A stretch of DNA of 64,000 nucleotides, taken from NCBI RefSeq assembly GCF_004000905.1, contig NZ_BIMD01000001.1, positions 248,001 to 312,000 on the forward strand. The letters are read 5' to 3'. Numbering within the stretch: position 1 is the first letter of the stretch; every line of letters starts with the position of its first letter. The notes below the pieces were generated by a model, which ran no database searches, was not told the origin of the DNA, and saw only the letters and a list, made by a program, of their open reading frames with translations. This document shows positions 52,051 through 61,597 of the stretch, one piece after another. Both the position numbers and the translations under genes were made by a program. Source of the DNA: Paenibacillus humicus NBRC 102415. GTDB lineage: Bacteria; Bacillota; Bacilli; Paenibacillales; Paenibacillaceae.

Positions 52051-52316
52051 GAGTTTGTCTCCTTCTTTCAGCAACCAAACAGTTATCCAACACATGAACA
52101 ATTATCGATTTTAATTGCTTTATAAACATATGTTCATTATAGTAGCCGGGCATTGAAATACAATGAATAAAACACCGGATTATGTTGAGAATTCAACATC
52201 AAGCCGGAAGGAGTCGTTTATCCGAGAAAGCATGGTGGATCGTACCCCTGGCAAAAGTGGATGGCGAAATCGGCCGGATTTGTTGGCCAAGCATGGGTGA
52301 GGACTATGAATGCAAT
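52051..52316. other. intergenic stretch upstream of the MFS gene
   Basis: About 265 bp. 52080-52145 is AT-rich and promoter-like and contains ATGAACA...TGTTCAT half-sites; no gene supported. Confidence 0.35.
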
Positions 52317-52346
52317 AAAAAAACAGCCGGTCAAAATGACCGACTG
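52317..52346 (-). terminator. terminator of the cyd operon
   Basis: On the minus strand CAGTCGGTCA pairs with TGACCGGCTG around 3 nt, followed by seven T. It lies 145 bp past the cydC stop. Confidence 0.8.
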
Positions 52347-52490
52347 CTCTTATGGATTGCATTCATGGCGATACCGCTTTGAGAATTGCCGCTGCTGCAC
52401 GCTGCCGATGACGGCCACCCCGAGCGCAGATCCTAACCGGTTCTGCCCTTGGAACAGCATCCTATCAAAAACAGCTGCACCGAAAGTGTT

Positions 52491-54218
52491 TTACTCTCCA
52501 GCTTCTCCGATCAGCTGCAGCTCGATTTGCTTCATCTCGTACAAATAGCCCTTCTGCTCCATCAATTCCGCAAAAGTACCCGTTTCCACGATTCTGCCTT
52601 GGTCCAGAACGACAATACGGTCCATCGCCTCCAAACCGGCAAGCCGATGACAGATCAGGAGAAGCGTATCGTCCGCAGCCTGTTCGAAGAGATGCCTCAT
52701 GACGCGCTGTTCGGTTACATCGTCCAGCGATGACGTCGGTTCGTCCAGAAGCCACAACCGGCCTTTGCGGAGCATCGCCCGCGCCAGAGCAAGCCGCTGC
52801 TTCTCTCCATCCGACAGATTCTCCCCTTTTTCAACTACCCTATCGGTCAACGATACATGCTGCAAGTGCATCTTGGCGAGCATATCCGTCAATTGCCCGT
52901 CTTCATAGCCGTCTCCATCCAGCAGCAGGTTGTCCCGGATCGTGCCCCGAAAGAAATGGCCTTGCTGCAGCACGACATTCGCCCCTTGCCAAATGCCCGT
53001 CTCCTCCAGTTCCGTCAGCGGAACGCCGCCCATCTTTATCTCGCCGGCCGTCGGCGGACGCAGCTTCAGCAGCATGTCGACGATCGTAGACTTTCCCGAT
53101 CCGCTCGGCCCGACAATGGCCGTTTTGGACCCGGGCGGAAAATGCAGGGAAATATCCCTCAGCGCAGGCCGCCGCTCCCCTTCATAGTAAAACGAAACGG
53201 CCGACAGCTCCATTGAAACGGCATGAGCGGCAGACAACGACCGGCATGGCTGCGCTGCGGGCTCAGCTGGCGGCTTCAGCGTCTCCGTGAGCCGTCCGGC
53301 CGCATGCTCGCTATCCTGCTTATAGGCGGGCAATACCGACATGGCCGCCGCTTCTTCAAACACGGTGAGCGAGGCCATCACCAGCATCGCCAGGAAAACG
53401 CCGGCAAGCGATCCATTCTGGATCAAATAGGCCCCGAGCGCCAGCACGCCCCAAGTAATCAGATACGTAACAAAAGCATGCATGAGCTGGCCGCGCAGCA
53501 AATGTCCCGCCGCTCGCCGCTGCTCGGCTGCCAGGGCAGCGGAAGCTTCCTGAAGCTGCTGCTCCCTCTGCGCCAATTGTCCGTACAGCTTCAAATCCCG
53601 GAAGCCGTACAAGACTTCCGTTACTTCCGCCGATAACAACGCCCGCTGCCGGCGGACGCGTCCATGGATCCTCCGCTGGCCCAGCAAGACGATTCCCGGC
53701 ACCGCCAATGCCGTCGCCAGCATTCCGATCACGAACAGACACGCCATCCAGAAGGAAAAGGCCGAGGTGAACAGCATCGTGGCCAAAAAAACCATGACGA
53801 CAATGATCGGCGGGTAAGCGACCCGCAAAAAATAATGCTGCAGGCTTTCCACGTCCCCGACGATCCGGGAAAGCAGGTCGCCGCTGCGGGTTTTGTTCAG
53901 CAAGCCGGGCGTCAAAGGAATAAGCTTGGCAAAGTAGGAGGTTCGCAGCCGGCTCAGCATGGAGAACGTCGCCCGGTGGGAATACAGCCGTTCAGCGTAC
54001 CGGCTTGCCGCCCTGATGAGGCCGAGCAGCTTGACCAGCGAGGTGAGGACGATCAGCGTATACAGCGGCGGCGCAAATACCGTCTGCGAGATCAGATATC
54101 CGCTTGCAGAAAAGAGGCCTACGCCTGCAATGCCGGCGATAAAACCGCCTAGAATCGAAAGGAAGATATCCTTGCGCTCCTGAATCATCGCCTTGGACAG
54201 AATAGCCAGCCCGCTCAT
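52491..54218 (-). CDS. cydC: thiol reductant ABC exporter subunit CydC
   Basis: 575 residues. Six-helix membrane domain (SGYLISQTVFAPPLYTLIVL and RAASRYAERLYSHRATFSML are typical CydC). The ATPase domain has Walker A GPSGSGKST, signature LSDGEKQRLALARAM and Walker B LWLLDEPTSSLD. With CydD it exports cysteine/glutathione-type thiols and binds haem, and is needed to assemble cytochrome bd. Overlaps cydD by 4 nt. Last gene of the operon. Confidence 0.92.
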   Translation of the reverse strand: MSGLAILSKAMIQERKDIFLSILGGFIAGIAGVGLFSASGYLISQTVFAPPLYTLIVLTSLVKLLGLIRAASRYAERLYSHRATFSMLSRLRTSYFAKLIPLTPGLLNKTRSGDLLSRIVGDVESLQHYFLRVAYPPIIVVMVFLATMLFTSAFSFWMACLFVIGMLATALAVPGIVLLGQRRIHGRVRRQRALLSAEVTEVLYGFRDLKLYGQLAQREQQLQEASAALAAEQRRAAGHLLRGQLMHAFVTYLITWGVLALGAYLIQNGSLAGVFLAMLVMASLTVFEEAAAMSVLPAYKQDSEHAAGRLTETLKPPAEPAAQPCRSLSAAHAVSMELSAVSFYYEGERRPALRDISLHFPPGSKTAIVGPSGSGKSTIVDMLLKLRPPTAGEIKMGGVPLTELEETGIWQGANVVLQQGHFFRGTIRDNLLLDGDGYEDGQLTDMLAKMHLQHVSLTDRVVEKGENLSDGEKQRLALARAMLRKGRLWLLDEPTSSLDDVTEQRVMRHLFEQAADDTLLLICHRLAGLEAMDRIVVLDQGRIVETGTFAELMEQKGYLYEMKQIELQLIGEAGE

Positions 54219-56029
54219 ACCGCCATGCCCCCTTTTCGTTGGACGCGAACCATCTCGGCATACGGTGGGAGCCGCTTCAGAAGCTCTTCATGGCTTCCGG
54301 AATCCACCACCGCTCCATTTTCCATGAACAGCAGCTTGTCGGCATTCCGAATCGTATGCAATCGGTGAGCAACCGTAATCATCGTCGCTGTTTCGGCCAG
54401 CGCCGCTATCGAGCGCTGCAGGATACGCTCGGTATGCAGATCCAGCCCTACGGTAGGTTCGTCGAACAAAATAAGCGCGGGCCGCTTTAAAAAGGCCCTT
54501 GCCAAGGCCAGCCGCTGCTTTTCCCCGCCGGACAGTCCCCTGCCACCTTCTCCCACCAGCGTATCGAAGCCCTGCTCGAACTGGGCGGCAACCGCAGCAA
54601 GTCCGGCTTCCTCCGCCGCCTGCTCTATTTCGGTTCTGGATACGCTGCGCCCGGCTCCAATCGCAATGTTTTCAGCAAATGTGCCGGCGAAAATATACGG
54701 ATGCTGCGTAATATAGCTGACATGCTTGAACCAAGAGGCCTCATCATATTCGACAAGAGGACATCCGTTTACCAGAATCTCCCCGGATGCCGGGTGCAAC
54801 AAGCCGGACAGGAGATTCAGCAGCGTCGTTTTGCCGGAGCCGCTTTTGCCGACAATGGCGGTGTGCTCTCCCGGTCCGATCGCGATTCGGCCTGTCTTGA
54901 TCTCAAAAGATTCCGGCGCATAGCTGAATCGGACATGGTTCAGCTCAAGAGCCGGCGGCAGTGCCGATCCAACCGCAGGAGCTGCGCGGCATCCGTCCTT
55001 ACTCGCCATCGCCTGGGTTCCGGCTTTCGCGGCGGCCCCCTCCCCGCTATCGGCCAGACCGCTTCTGCTGCTTGCCGTCGCAAGCATCTCGTCGACCTTG
55101 CGCACCGCTCCCATGCTCGTTCGGCCGCTGTGAAAAGCCGTTCCCGTATTTTTCAGCAGGCTGTAATACTCCGGAACGAGCAGCAGCAAAAAGAAAGCGG
55201 TGTGGAAAGCAAGAGAGTCGAAAACGAGCAGCTGAAGGGCCAGCTCCAATGCGACAATGCCGATGCTCAGCATGACGATCGACTCCAGCATGAAGGTGTT
55301 CGTAAACGCGATCTGCAGAATGCCCATCGTGGCATCCCTGTAGCCGATGCTGCTGCGTTCGATTTCCTGCTGCTGGCGGCGAGTCCGTCCAAACAGCTTC
55401 AATGTGACGAGTCCTTGCAGGGAATCCAGGAATGTACCGGAAAATTCGGCCAGCTGCTCATATTTCTGCTCCGATTTGGCCTTCGTCTTCAGTCCAACCA
55501 GAATCATGAATAGCGGAATGAACGGAGCGGTAAGCAGCATGATGAAGCCGGTATTTGCATGCTGGAAAAACGCAACGGCTAAAATCATGAGCGGGATCAT
55601 GGCGGCTTCCATCATCCGCGGCATGTACTGGCTGAAATAGCTGTCCGCCTCGTCCACGGCATCCAGTGCAATGCTGACCTTGCCTCCTGTCTGGCCGGAA
55701 AGGGCCGACGGCATGTCAGCATGGGTCAAATGACGCAGCACCGCTGCCCGCATGTTCCGCTTGGCGTCGGCGGCCATACGCAGGCCGATCTTGCCGTTCC
55801 CATATGACAACAGGGTACGCGCGGCCATCGCGGCCAGCAGCGTGCCGAGCAGCAGGACAACCGATGAAAAGGAGGCTCTCTCCACAAAAATCCGTTGGAC
55901 GGCTTCCGCGAGCAATGCGGCCTGGCTGATTATGGCTGCGCCAAGCGCCAGCGAGAGGACGGCAAGGAGAACCATGTTTTTTCTTTGCGCAGACATTTGC
56001 TGTGACATCAGGCTCGTTTTCCGCTTCAC
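54215..56029 (-). CDS. cydD: thiol reductant ABC exporter subunit CydD
   Basis: 604 residues. Membrane domain with GTFLDSLQGLVTLKLFGRTR, the family hallmark. ATPase with Walker A GKSGSGKTT, signature GLSGGEKQRLALARAF and Walker B LILFDEPTVGLD. An Ala/Gly-rich linker near residues 315-350 joins the two domains and is longer than usual. Starts 49 nt after cydB. Confidence 0.92.
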   Translation of the reverse strand: MKRKTSLMSQQMSAQRKNMVLLAVLSLALGAAIISQAALLAEAVQRIFVERASFSSVVLLLGTLLAAMAARTLLSYGNGKIGLRMAADAKRNMRAAVLRHLTHADMPSALSGQTGGKVSIALDAVDEADSYFSQYMPRMMEAAMIPLMILAVAFFQHANTGFIMLLTAPFIPLFMILVGLKTKAKSEQKYEQLAEFSGTFLDSLQGLVTLKLFGRTRRQQQEIERSSIGYRDATMGILQIAFTNTFMLESIVMLSIGIVALELALQLLVFDSLAFHTAFFLLLLVPEYYSLLKNTGTAFHSGRTSMGAVRKVDEMLATASSRSGLADSGEGAAAKAGTQAMASKDGCRAAPAVGSALPPALELNHVRFSYAPESFEIKTGRIAIGPGEHTAIVGKSGSGKTTLLNLLSGLLHPASGEILVNGCPLVEYDEASWFKHVSYITQHPYIFAGTFAENIAIGAGRSVSRTEIEQAAEEAGLAAVAAQFEQGFDTLVGEGGRGLSGGEKQRLALARAFLKRPALILFDEPTVGLDLHTERILQRSIAALAETATMITVAHRLHTIRNADKLLFMENGAVVDSGSHEELLKRLPPYAEMVRVQRKGGMAV

Positions 56030-56078
56030 ACCATTCTCCTCCTTGATCTAAGGCCTGTAAGGATGTGAACCATTGGGT

Positions 56079-57095
56079 TTATTTCTTCCCTTTGACATAA
56101 TCCGCATCGAACAGGAACAGCTTGAAGACAAGAGCCAGCGAAGGAATCAGCAGGCACAGGCCTCCAATGAAAGCGACGACAAGCGCAAATCCCATCGACG
56201 GCGAGGTAGCGCCGCCTTGAATCGTGATGTACGGGTCGAGGATATACGGGTAATGCCCGATTCCATAAGCGAAAAAGGCGGAGAAAAATTGCAGCATGAT
56301 GCATATGAAAGCCAGACCGTACCGGCGTCCTTGATATAAAAGCCACATAGCGACCATGAAAAAGGCAACGGAAAGCCCGAGCAGCCACCATAAATCCATC
56401 ATGTTTTGAAAATGCCGCTCATTATGCTGGCCCAAAAAAATAAACGCCGTCAATGCGGTAATGATCGTCGGGGTGCTCCAAAACAGGGCATAGGTCCGCA
56501 GCAGCTTCAGAGCGGAATGATCCTCTGCGCGCGAGGCGTAAAAGGCCAGAAAAGAGCTGCTGATGAACAAGACGGACACGATCGCCAGGCCGACGATGCT
56601 CCAGGACAACGGATTTGTGAACAGCGCCCAGTAATCCAGAGAAACGGCGTCCGCCTCCTTCAAGATAAAGCCGCCTTCTGACACGGTCAGAGCCACCGAC
56701 AATGAAGCCGGAATCAGCAGCCCCGTCGCTCCGTACAGAAACAGATAAATGATGTTCGTTTTGGAGCCATAGTTTTCAAAGGCGTAAAACGAGCCTCGAA
56801 TGGCGAGCAGGATGACGGCGATGCTTCCCGGTACAAGCAGCGCGGAGCCGTAATAATAGGCCGTATCGGGGAAAAAGCCGACGATGCCGATATAGAAAAA
56901 GACAAAAAATACGTTTGTAATTTCCCAAACCGGAGATAAATATCGGGAAATGAGACGATTCATGACGTGATCCTGCTTGGTCGATCGAGCATAAAAGGCA
57001 AAAAAGCCCGCTCCGAAATCAATGGAGGCAACGATCAGATAGCCGTACAGAAACAGCCACAGCACCGAGATGCCCATCAGCTCGTAACTGATCAT
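56079..57095 (-). CDS. cydB: cytochrome bd quinol oxidase subunit II
   Basis: 338 residues and about eight or nine helices. YGYLIVASIDFGAGFFAFYA at the start and AIRGSFYAFENYGSKTNIIY are CydB signatures. The ATG at 57093-57095 overlaps the cydA stop as ATGA; the longer frame to 57143 lies inside cydA. It packs with CydA to form the oxygen-reducing complex in the membrane. Confidence 0.93.
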   Translation of the reverse strand: MISYELMGISVLWLFLYGYLIVASIDFGAGFFAFYARSTKQDHVMNRLISRYLSPVWEITNVFFVFFYIGIVGFFPDTAYYYGSALLVPGSIAVILLAIRGSFYAFENYGSKTNIIYLFLYGATGLLIPASLSVALTVSEGGFILKEADAVSLDYWALFTNPLSWSIVGLAIVSVLFISSSFLAFYASRAEDHSALKLLRTYALFWSTPTIITALTAFIFLGQHNERHFQNMMDLWWLLGLSVAFFMVAMWLLYQGRRYGLAFICIMLQFFSAFFAYGIGHYPYILDPYITIQGGATSPSMGFALVVAFIGGLCLLIPSLALVFKLFLFDADYVKGKK

Positions 57096-58456
57096 GCCCT
57101 CTCGCCCCCTTCCTTGGATGAATCCCGCTTTTCTTTCATCCATGTCTCCATCTCCGCTTCCGCCGGCTTATGATGGAACAATCGGCGCAGCACGAGCACG
57201 CATACGACGGCTAAGGCGATGTACAACAAGAGGAAAAGGAAAAACAGCAATCGTACGCTTGGCGATGTCGTGGCTGCTTCTTCGACACGCATATACCCTC
57301 GAATAATCCATGGCTGCCTCCCGAGCTCCGCATACAGCCAGCCGAACTCCACGGCCAGAAATGACAGCGGCGCGGTCAGCGCCAGGATGCGGAGCAGCCA
57401 CTTGTTGAGCTCGTTGCGTTTTTTCCAGAATACGAACAAGAAATACAAGCAGGCTATTGCCAGCAGCGCGAATCCGATTCCGGCCATGAAATCGAACAAG
57501 TAATGAACGAGAAGCGGCGGACGCTCATCCAAAGGGAATTCCTCGAGGCCTTTCACCTCGGCATTAAAGTCTCCGAAAGCGAGGAAGCTGAGAAGCTTCG
57601 GCAGATGAATGGCTCCGATGATTTCATGCTCCGCGTTGAGCCATCCCATCAGGATCAGATCCGCGCCTTTTTCCGTCTCGAAATGCCACTCTGCCGCTGC
57701 CAGCTTCTCCGGCTGATGCTCGGCCAAAAACTTGGCCGATACATCTCCGGCCAGCGTGTTGAGAAGGCCGAACAGCAGGACAGCCGCCATGCTGAGGTTC
57801 AAGGCTTTTTTGTGATAGGCGCTCCTGCCTTTTCTAAGCATCGTAAAAGCTGCGATGCCGGCCAATAGGGCGGCTCCAGTCAGGTAGGCCGAGCTTAAGA
57901 CGTGGAAAACCTTGGAGAACGTCGCCGTATTCAGCATCGCCTGCACCGGATCGACCGCCGTGAAGTGCCCCGCTTCCATGACGAAGCCTCCGGGCTGGTT
58001 CATGAATCCGTTCACCGTTGTAATGAATACAGCGGACATGCCTGCCCCGGCGACGATCGGAATCGTAAGCAGCCAGTGGATATACGGATTTTTGAACCGA
58101 TCCCATGTGTACAAATAGATGCCGAGGAAGATCGCTTCAAAAAAGAATGCGAACACTTCCATGAAGAGCGGAAGAGCGATGACATTGCCGGCCAGCTTCA
58201 TGAAATGGGGCCAAACCAGCGCCAGCTGCAGGGAAATCGCCGTGCCGGTTACGACACCGACAGCGACCGAAATGATGAATCCTCGCGACCATCTTTTGGC
58301 CATCAGGATGTAGTGAGGATCCTTCTTGCGGATTCCGATGAACTCTGCGATTGCGATCATCAACGGGATGCCGACGCCAATCGTCGCAAAAATGGCGTGG
58401 AACCCCAACGTCATGCCCGTCACCATCTTGCTCCAAAATACCGTGTCTACTGCCAA
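57092..58456 (-). CDS. cydA: cytochrome bd quinol oxidase subunit I
   Basis: 454 residues. His20 (GFHAIFA) is a haem ligand; HWLLTIPIVAGAGMSAVFIT gives the second His. The Q-loop is of the short type seen in Bacillota. Reduces oxygen to water with quinol as donor, without pumping, and with high oxygen affinity. Starts at a TTG with GGAGG 9 nt before. A Rex-like box lies 19 bp upstream, so expression should rise when NADH accumulates. First gene of cydABDC. Confidence 0.94.
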   Translation of the reverse strand: MAVDTVFWSKMVTGMTLGFHAIFATIGVGIPLMIAIAEFIGIRKKDPHYILMAKRWSRGFIISVAVGVVTGTAISLQLALVWPHFMKLAGNVIALPLFMEVFAFFFEAIFLGIYLYTWDRFKNPYIHWLLTIPIVAGAGMSAVFITTVNGFMNQPGGFVMEAGHFTAVDPVQAMLNTATFSKVFHVLSSAYLTGAALLAGIAAFTMLRKGRSAYHKKALNLSMAAVLLFGLLNTLAGDVSAKFLAEHQPEKLAAAEWHFETEKGADLILMGWLNAEHEIIGAIHLPKLLSFLAFGDFNAEVKGLEEFPLDERPPLLVHYLFDFMAGIGFALLAIACLYFLFVFWKKRNELNKWLLRILALTAPLSFLAVEFGWLYAELGRQPWIIRGYMRVEEAATTSPSVRLLFFLFLLLYIALAVVCVLVLRRLFHHKPAEAEMETWMKEKRDSSKEGGERA

Positions 58457-58474
58457 CCTTTATCGCCTCCGAGT

Positions 58475-58492
58475 ATGAGAATATTTTCACAA
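58475..58492. promoter_or_regulatory. Rex-like operator upstream of cydA
   Basis: On the minus strand TTGTGAA-AATA-TTCTCAT. The left half is a perfect Rex half-site and the right keeps 5 of 7 bases of TTCACAA. Rex controls cyd operons in Bacillota through the NADH/NAD ratio. Confidence 0.65.
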
Positions 58493-58812
58493 AGTATGAA
58501 GCGAACAAACGCTTCCATCCTTTCCTTGCTTTTATCTCTGTTTGCTGCAGGGAATTGACAGCCTTGGCGACCGACCGGCGGGAACCGTGGATGAAAAGCT
58601 GTCCAAAGACGACTGGCCATGCAGGATTAAATTCATTGTACCGTTGTCTGGCTGCAATTCAATGCCTGTCATTTCTTCGACCTTAAACGTTCAACAAAGG
58701 ATCAACTCTTTCCGACAACTGCGTGAAAAATGAAAAAACCGCTCGATCGGGCTATTGATTCGACCGCTGACATATGCTGATGCCAGCCTGTTCGGAGCGT
58801 TGAAACCGGACG
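58493..58812. other. intergenic stretch between cyd and bioB
   Basis: About 320 bp; contains the cyd promoter side. No ORF with a ribosome binding site and no named RNA seen. Confidence 0.35.
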
Positions 58813-58843
58813 AAAAAAACGCCGTGGAGGATATCCTCCACGG
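58812..58843 (-). terminator. terminator of bioB
   Basis: CCGTGGAGGAT and ATCCTCCACGG form a perfect 11-bp palindromic stem; the minus strand continues with CG and seven T. 38 bp past the bioB stop. Confidence 0.85.
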
Positions 58844-58881
58844 TTTCTCGAACCGACAGGCCAGGCACCGTCCTTCCTCGT

Positions 58882-59898
58882 TCACGCCGGATTCATCTCG
58901 GTTCCGAGGGCATTCTCTTCGATCTCAAAGCCCAGGTCTTCAATCATTTGATAGTCGGCCATCGCCTCCTGACCTGCCGTCGTCAAATAGTCGCCTACGA
59001 AAATCGAATTGGCCGCATATAGGGAAAACGGCTGAAGGGAACGCAGATTCAACTCGCGGCCGCCCGCGATGCGGATTTCCTTGGAGGGGCACAGGAAGCG
59101 GAACAATGCCAGCACCTTGAGAGCCTTCATGGCCGGCGTCAGCTGCGAGCCTTCGAGAGGCGTCCCCGGAATGGGGTTCAGGAAATTGATCGGAATCGAA
59201 TCCGCATCCAGCTCTCTAAGGGCATAAGCCATTTCCACTATCTCTTTGTTTGTCTCGCCCATGCCGACAATGACTCCCGAGCAAGGAGACATTCCGCTCC
59301 GCTTCGCCGCAAGGATTGTCTCGATCCGCTGATCGTAGGTATGTGTCGACGTAATGGACGGAAAGTTTCCTTTGCTTGTGTTCAGATTGTGGTTGTACCG
59401 GTGAACCCCTGCATCCGCCAGCTTTTCCGCCTGTCCTTCCTTCAGGATGCCGAGGCAGACGCAGATTTTGAGCGGCAGCGTTTCCCGTATTTCTTTGACC
59501 GCTTCGACAACCTGCCCGATCTCCTTATCGGTCGGACCTTTTCCCGATGCCACGATACAATAAGTGCCGGCCTTGCGCTGCATCGCCTCGCGCGCGCCGG
59601 CAAGCAGCGTGTCCTTGTCCAGCAGCTTGTATTTTTCGATCGGGGCCGCCGATACGATCGATTGCGAGCAGTAACCGCAGTCCTCCGGACAGAGGCCGCT
59701 CTTGGCATTGATGATCATGTTGAGCTTGACCTTCGTTCCGTAAAAATGCTTGCGCACCGTGAAAGCCGCCTGCAGAATCGATAGGATCTCATCATTCCCC
59801 GCCTCCAGAAGGGCAAGTCCTTCCTCCAGCGTCAGGCATTCTCCGTTCAACGCTTTTTCCGCAAATCGGTTCCAATCCTTTTTCTCGGTCCTAGCCAT
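58882..59898 (-). CDS. bioB: biotin synthase
   Basis: 338 residues of a radical-SAM TIM barrel. The CxxxCxxC cluster motif is Cys70, Cys74, Cys77 (SGLCPEDCGYC). VCLGILKEGQAEKLADAGVH and YNHNLNTSKGNFPSITSTHT give the [2Fe-2S] and SAM-binding segments; the conserved Arg is in EIRIAGGREL. Inserts sulfur into dethiobiotin. It stands alone, without other bio genes in the window. A BirA operator lies 31 bp upstream of the start, so biotin represses it. Confidence 0.97.
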   Translation of the reverse strand: MARTEKKDWNRFAEKALNGECLTLEEGLALLEAGNDEILSILQAAFTVRKHFYGTKVKLNMIINAKSGLCPEDCGYCSQSIVSAAPIEKYKLLDKDTLLAGAREAMQRKAGTYCIVASGKGPTDKEIGQVVEAVKEIRETLPLKICVCLGILKEGQAEKLADAGVHRYNHNLNTSKGNFPSITSTHTYDQRIETILAAKRSGMSPCSGVIVGMGETNKEIVEMAYALRELDADSIPINFLNPIPGTPLEGSQLTPAMKALKVLALFRFLCPSKEIRIAGGRELNLRSLQPFSLYAANSIFVGDYLTTAGQEAMADYQMIEDLGFEIEENALGTEMNPA

Positions 59899-59928
59899 CC
59901 GCTTTGATCACCCTGTTCGTATCCTTCT

Positions 59929-59965
59929 ATTGTTAACCTTAATTAAAAGGTATGTGGTTAACAAT
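59929..59965. promoter_or_regulatory. BirA (biotin) operator
   Basis: ATTGTTAACC and GGTTAACAAT with a 17-bp AT-rich spacer, fitting the Bacillus BirA operator. Directly upstream of bioB. Confidence 0.92.
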
Positions 59966-60009
59966 GATCCAGGCCATTGTATCAGTGGACCGGCAGCCTG
60001 TAAAGGAAA

Positions 60010-60041
60010 TGTTAACCTGTCATAACATTTTTAAGTTAACA
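60010..60041. promoter_or_regulatory. second BirA-like palindrome
   Basis: TGTTAACC and GTTAACA separated by 17 bp, with AT-rich spacer as in the first. The spacing between the GTTAAC cores is 24 bp against 25 bp in the bioB operator. It is 81 bp from the first site and nearer to the divergent PepSY gene. Confidence 0.55.
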
Positions 60042-60175
60042 CAAATGGCCGATGCGTTCCCTCCCAAAAGAAGCTGCAGCCGAAATGACCCCTTCGAGTC
60101 ATGTTGAATAGGTTCCGGTTCCCTATACTTATGAAGGTCGATAAGGACCTAATTGAATGGGGGTTGTTCATACAG

Positions 60176-61585
60176 ATGAAGATGGAGCCTGAGCTGCAGA
60201 CATCGACTGGCAGCATCCGGACGGGCGGCAATCGCGGCTTGCTTCCCGCCCTGTATCAAACCGTCTGGAGATGGCATTTCTATGCCGGAATCATCTTTGC
60301 GCCGTTTCTCATCCTTCTTGCTTTCAGCGGATCCATGTACCTGTTCAAGCCGCAAATCGAAGGTTATCTCTACAAGGATCTGCTCACCGTTCGGGAAGTC
60401 GGCGCTTCCAGGCTTTCGCCCGATCAGCTTTCGGCAGCCGTCAAGCAGCAGCATCCGGGCCTGAGCATCCAGTCCATTACCCTGCCTGATGATGCGAAGT
60501 CGACGGTAACGTTTTCGGTCATGAATGAAGGGGCGCAGGCCGTTCTTTATGCCGATCCCTATGACGGAAAAGTGTACGGGATGATGAACGCCGAGAAAAC
60601 CTTCTCCTCCTTCTTCAAAAAGATGCACAGCCAGCTGCTTCTGAGCGGAACGCTGCCGAACCGTCTTGTGGAAATGGCCGCTTGCTGGGGAATCGTTCTC
60701 ACGGTTACAGGGCTCTATTTATGGTGGCCGCGGGGCCGATTCAGCATCTGGGGAACGGTGCTGCCCAGGCTCGGCAAGCGGGGGAGCCGTCCATTCTGGC
60801 GTGATCTGCATGCCGTACCCGCATTCTGGCTGTCCCTGTTCATTCTCATCCTGATTGCGACCGGACTCCCTTGGTCAGGCGTCCTTGGCGGACAGATCGA
60901 TCGGGCGGCCAACGCCACCAATACCAATACACCTCCCTACGCATACCTTTTTTCGGGGCAGCCGGAATCCATTACCGTCGCCAAGGATATTGCGGACAAT
61001 ATTCCATGGGCGGCCGAAAATACGCCCGTGCCGAATTCCATCTCGGGCGGTTATGTAAGGCTGTCTATGAACGAAATCGCCGCCATTGCGGAGCGTCAAC
61101 ATGTCCTTAAGCCTTATACGATAACCATGCCGAGGGGTGACTCCGGCGTATACAGCGTATCTACCGATCATGTAAAGCCGGGAAAAGAAGTCACTCTGCA
61201 TGTGGACCCATACAGCGGCGCCGTCCTTACCGATGTCCGCTACCAGGACTTCGGTGTTATGGCAAAGCTGATCACCCTGGGCATCGCTTTTCATGAAGGC
61301 AGGCTGTTCGGCCTGGCCAATCAGATCATCGGACTAGTGACATGCCTCGGCCTTGTGCTTATTTCGGCCGGATCCTATGTCATGTGGCGCAAGCGAAAGC
61401 CTTCAGGCACATTAGGCGCCCCCCGCAAGCCCAAGGATAAACGCGTCATGATCGGCGTTCTGGCCATCATGGCTGTACTAGGCATCCTTATGCCGCTCGT
61501 CGGCCTCTCCATATTGGCCATCTTGATTGTCGACCTTGTACTCATTTCTCGGATCCCGGCTCTGCGCCGCTGGCTCTCTTCCTAG
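60176..61585 (+). CDS. PepSY-associated membrane protein (PiuB-like)
   Basis: About 469 residues. Four hydrophobic segments (FYAGIIFAPFLILLAFSGSM, MAACWGIVLTVTGLYLWWPR, VPAFWLSLFILILIATGLPW, GLVTCLGLVLISAGSYVMWR) enclose PepSY-type extracytoplasmic domains. HFYAGI and WWPRG are typical of the family, which includes iron-regulated and reductase-like proteins with conserved His. The start is taken at the ATG at 60176, with GGGGG 12 nt before; a frame from 60101 would include unlikely residues. Heads a PepSY-FixH-cytochrome c-regulator operon. Confidence 0.82.
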   Translation: MKMEPELQTSTGSIRTGGNRGLLPALYQTVWRWHFYAGIIFAPFLILLAFSGSMYLFKPQIEGYLYKDLLTVREVGASRLSPDQLSAAVKQQHPGLSIQSITLPDDAKSTVTFSVMNEGAQAVLYADPYDGKVYGMMNAEKTFSSFFKKMHSQLLLSGTLPNRLVEMAACWGIVLTVTGLYLWWPRGRFSIWGTVLPRLGKRGSRPFWRDLHAVPAFWLSLFILILIATGLPWSGVLGGQIDRAANATNTNTPPYAYLFSGQPESITVAKDIADNIPWAAENTPVPNSISGGYVRLSMNEIAAIAERQHVLKPYTITMPRGDSGVYSVSTDHVKPGKEVTLHVDPYSGAVLTDVRYQDFGVMAKLITLGIAFHEGRLFGLANQIIGLVTCLGLVLISAGSYVMWRKRKPSGTLGAPRKPKDKRVMIGVLAIMAVLGILMPLVGLSILAILIVDLVLISRIPALRRWLSS

Positions 61586-61597
61586 GAGGAATCGCAG

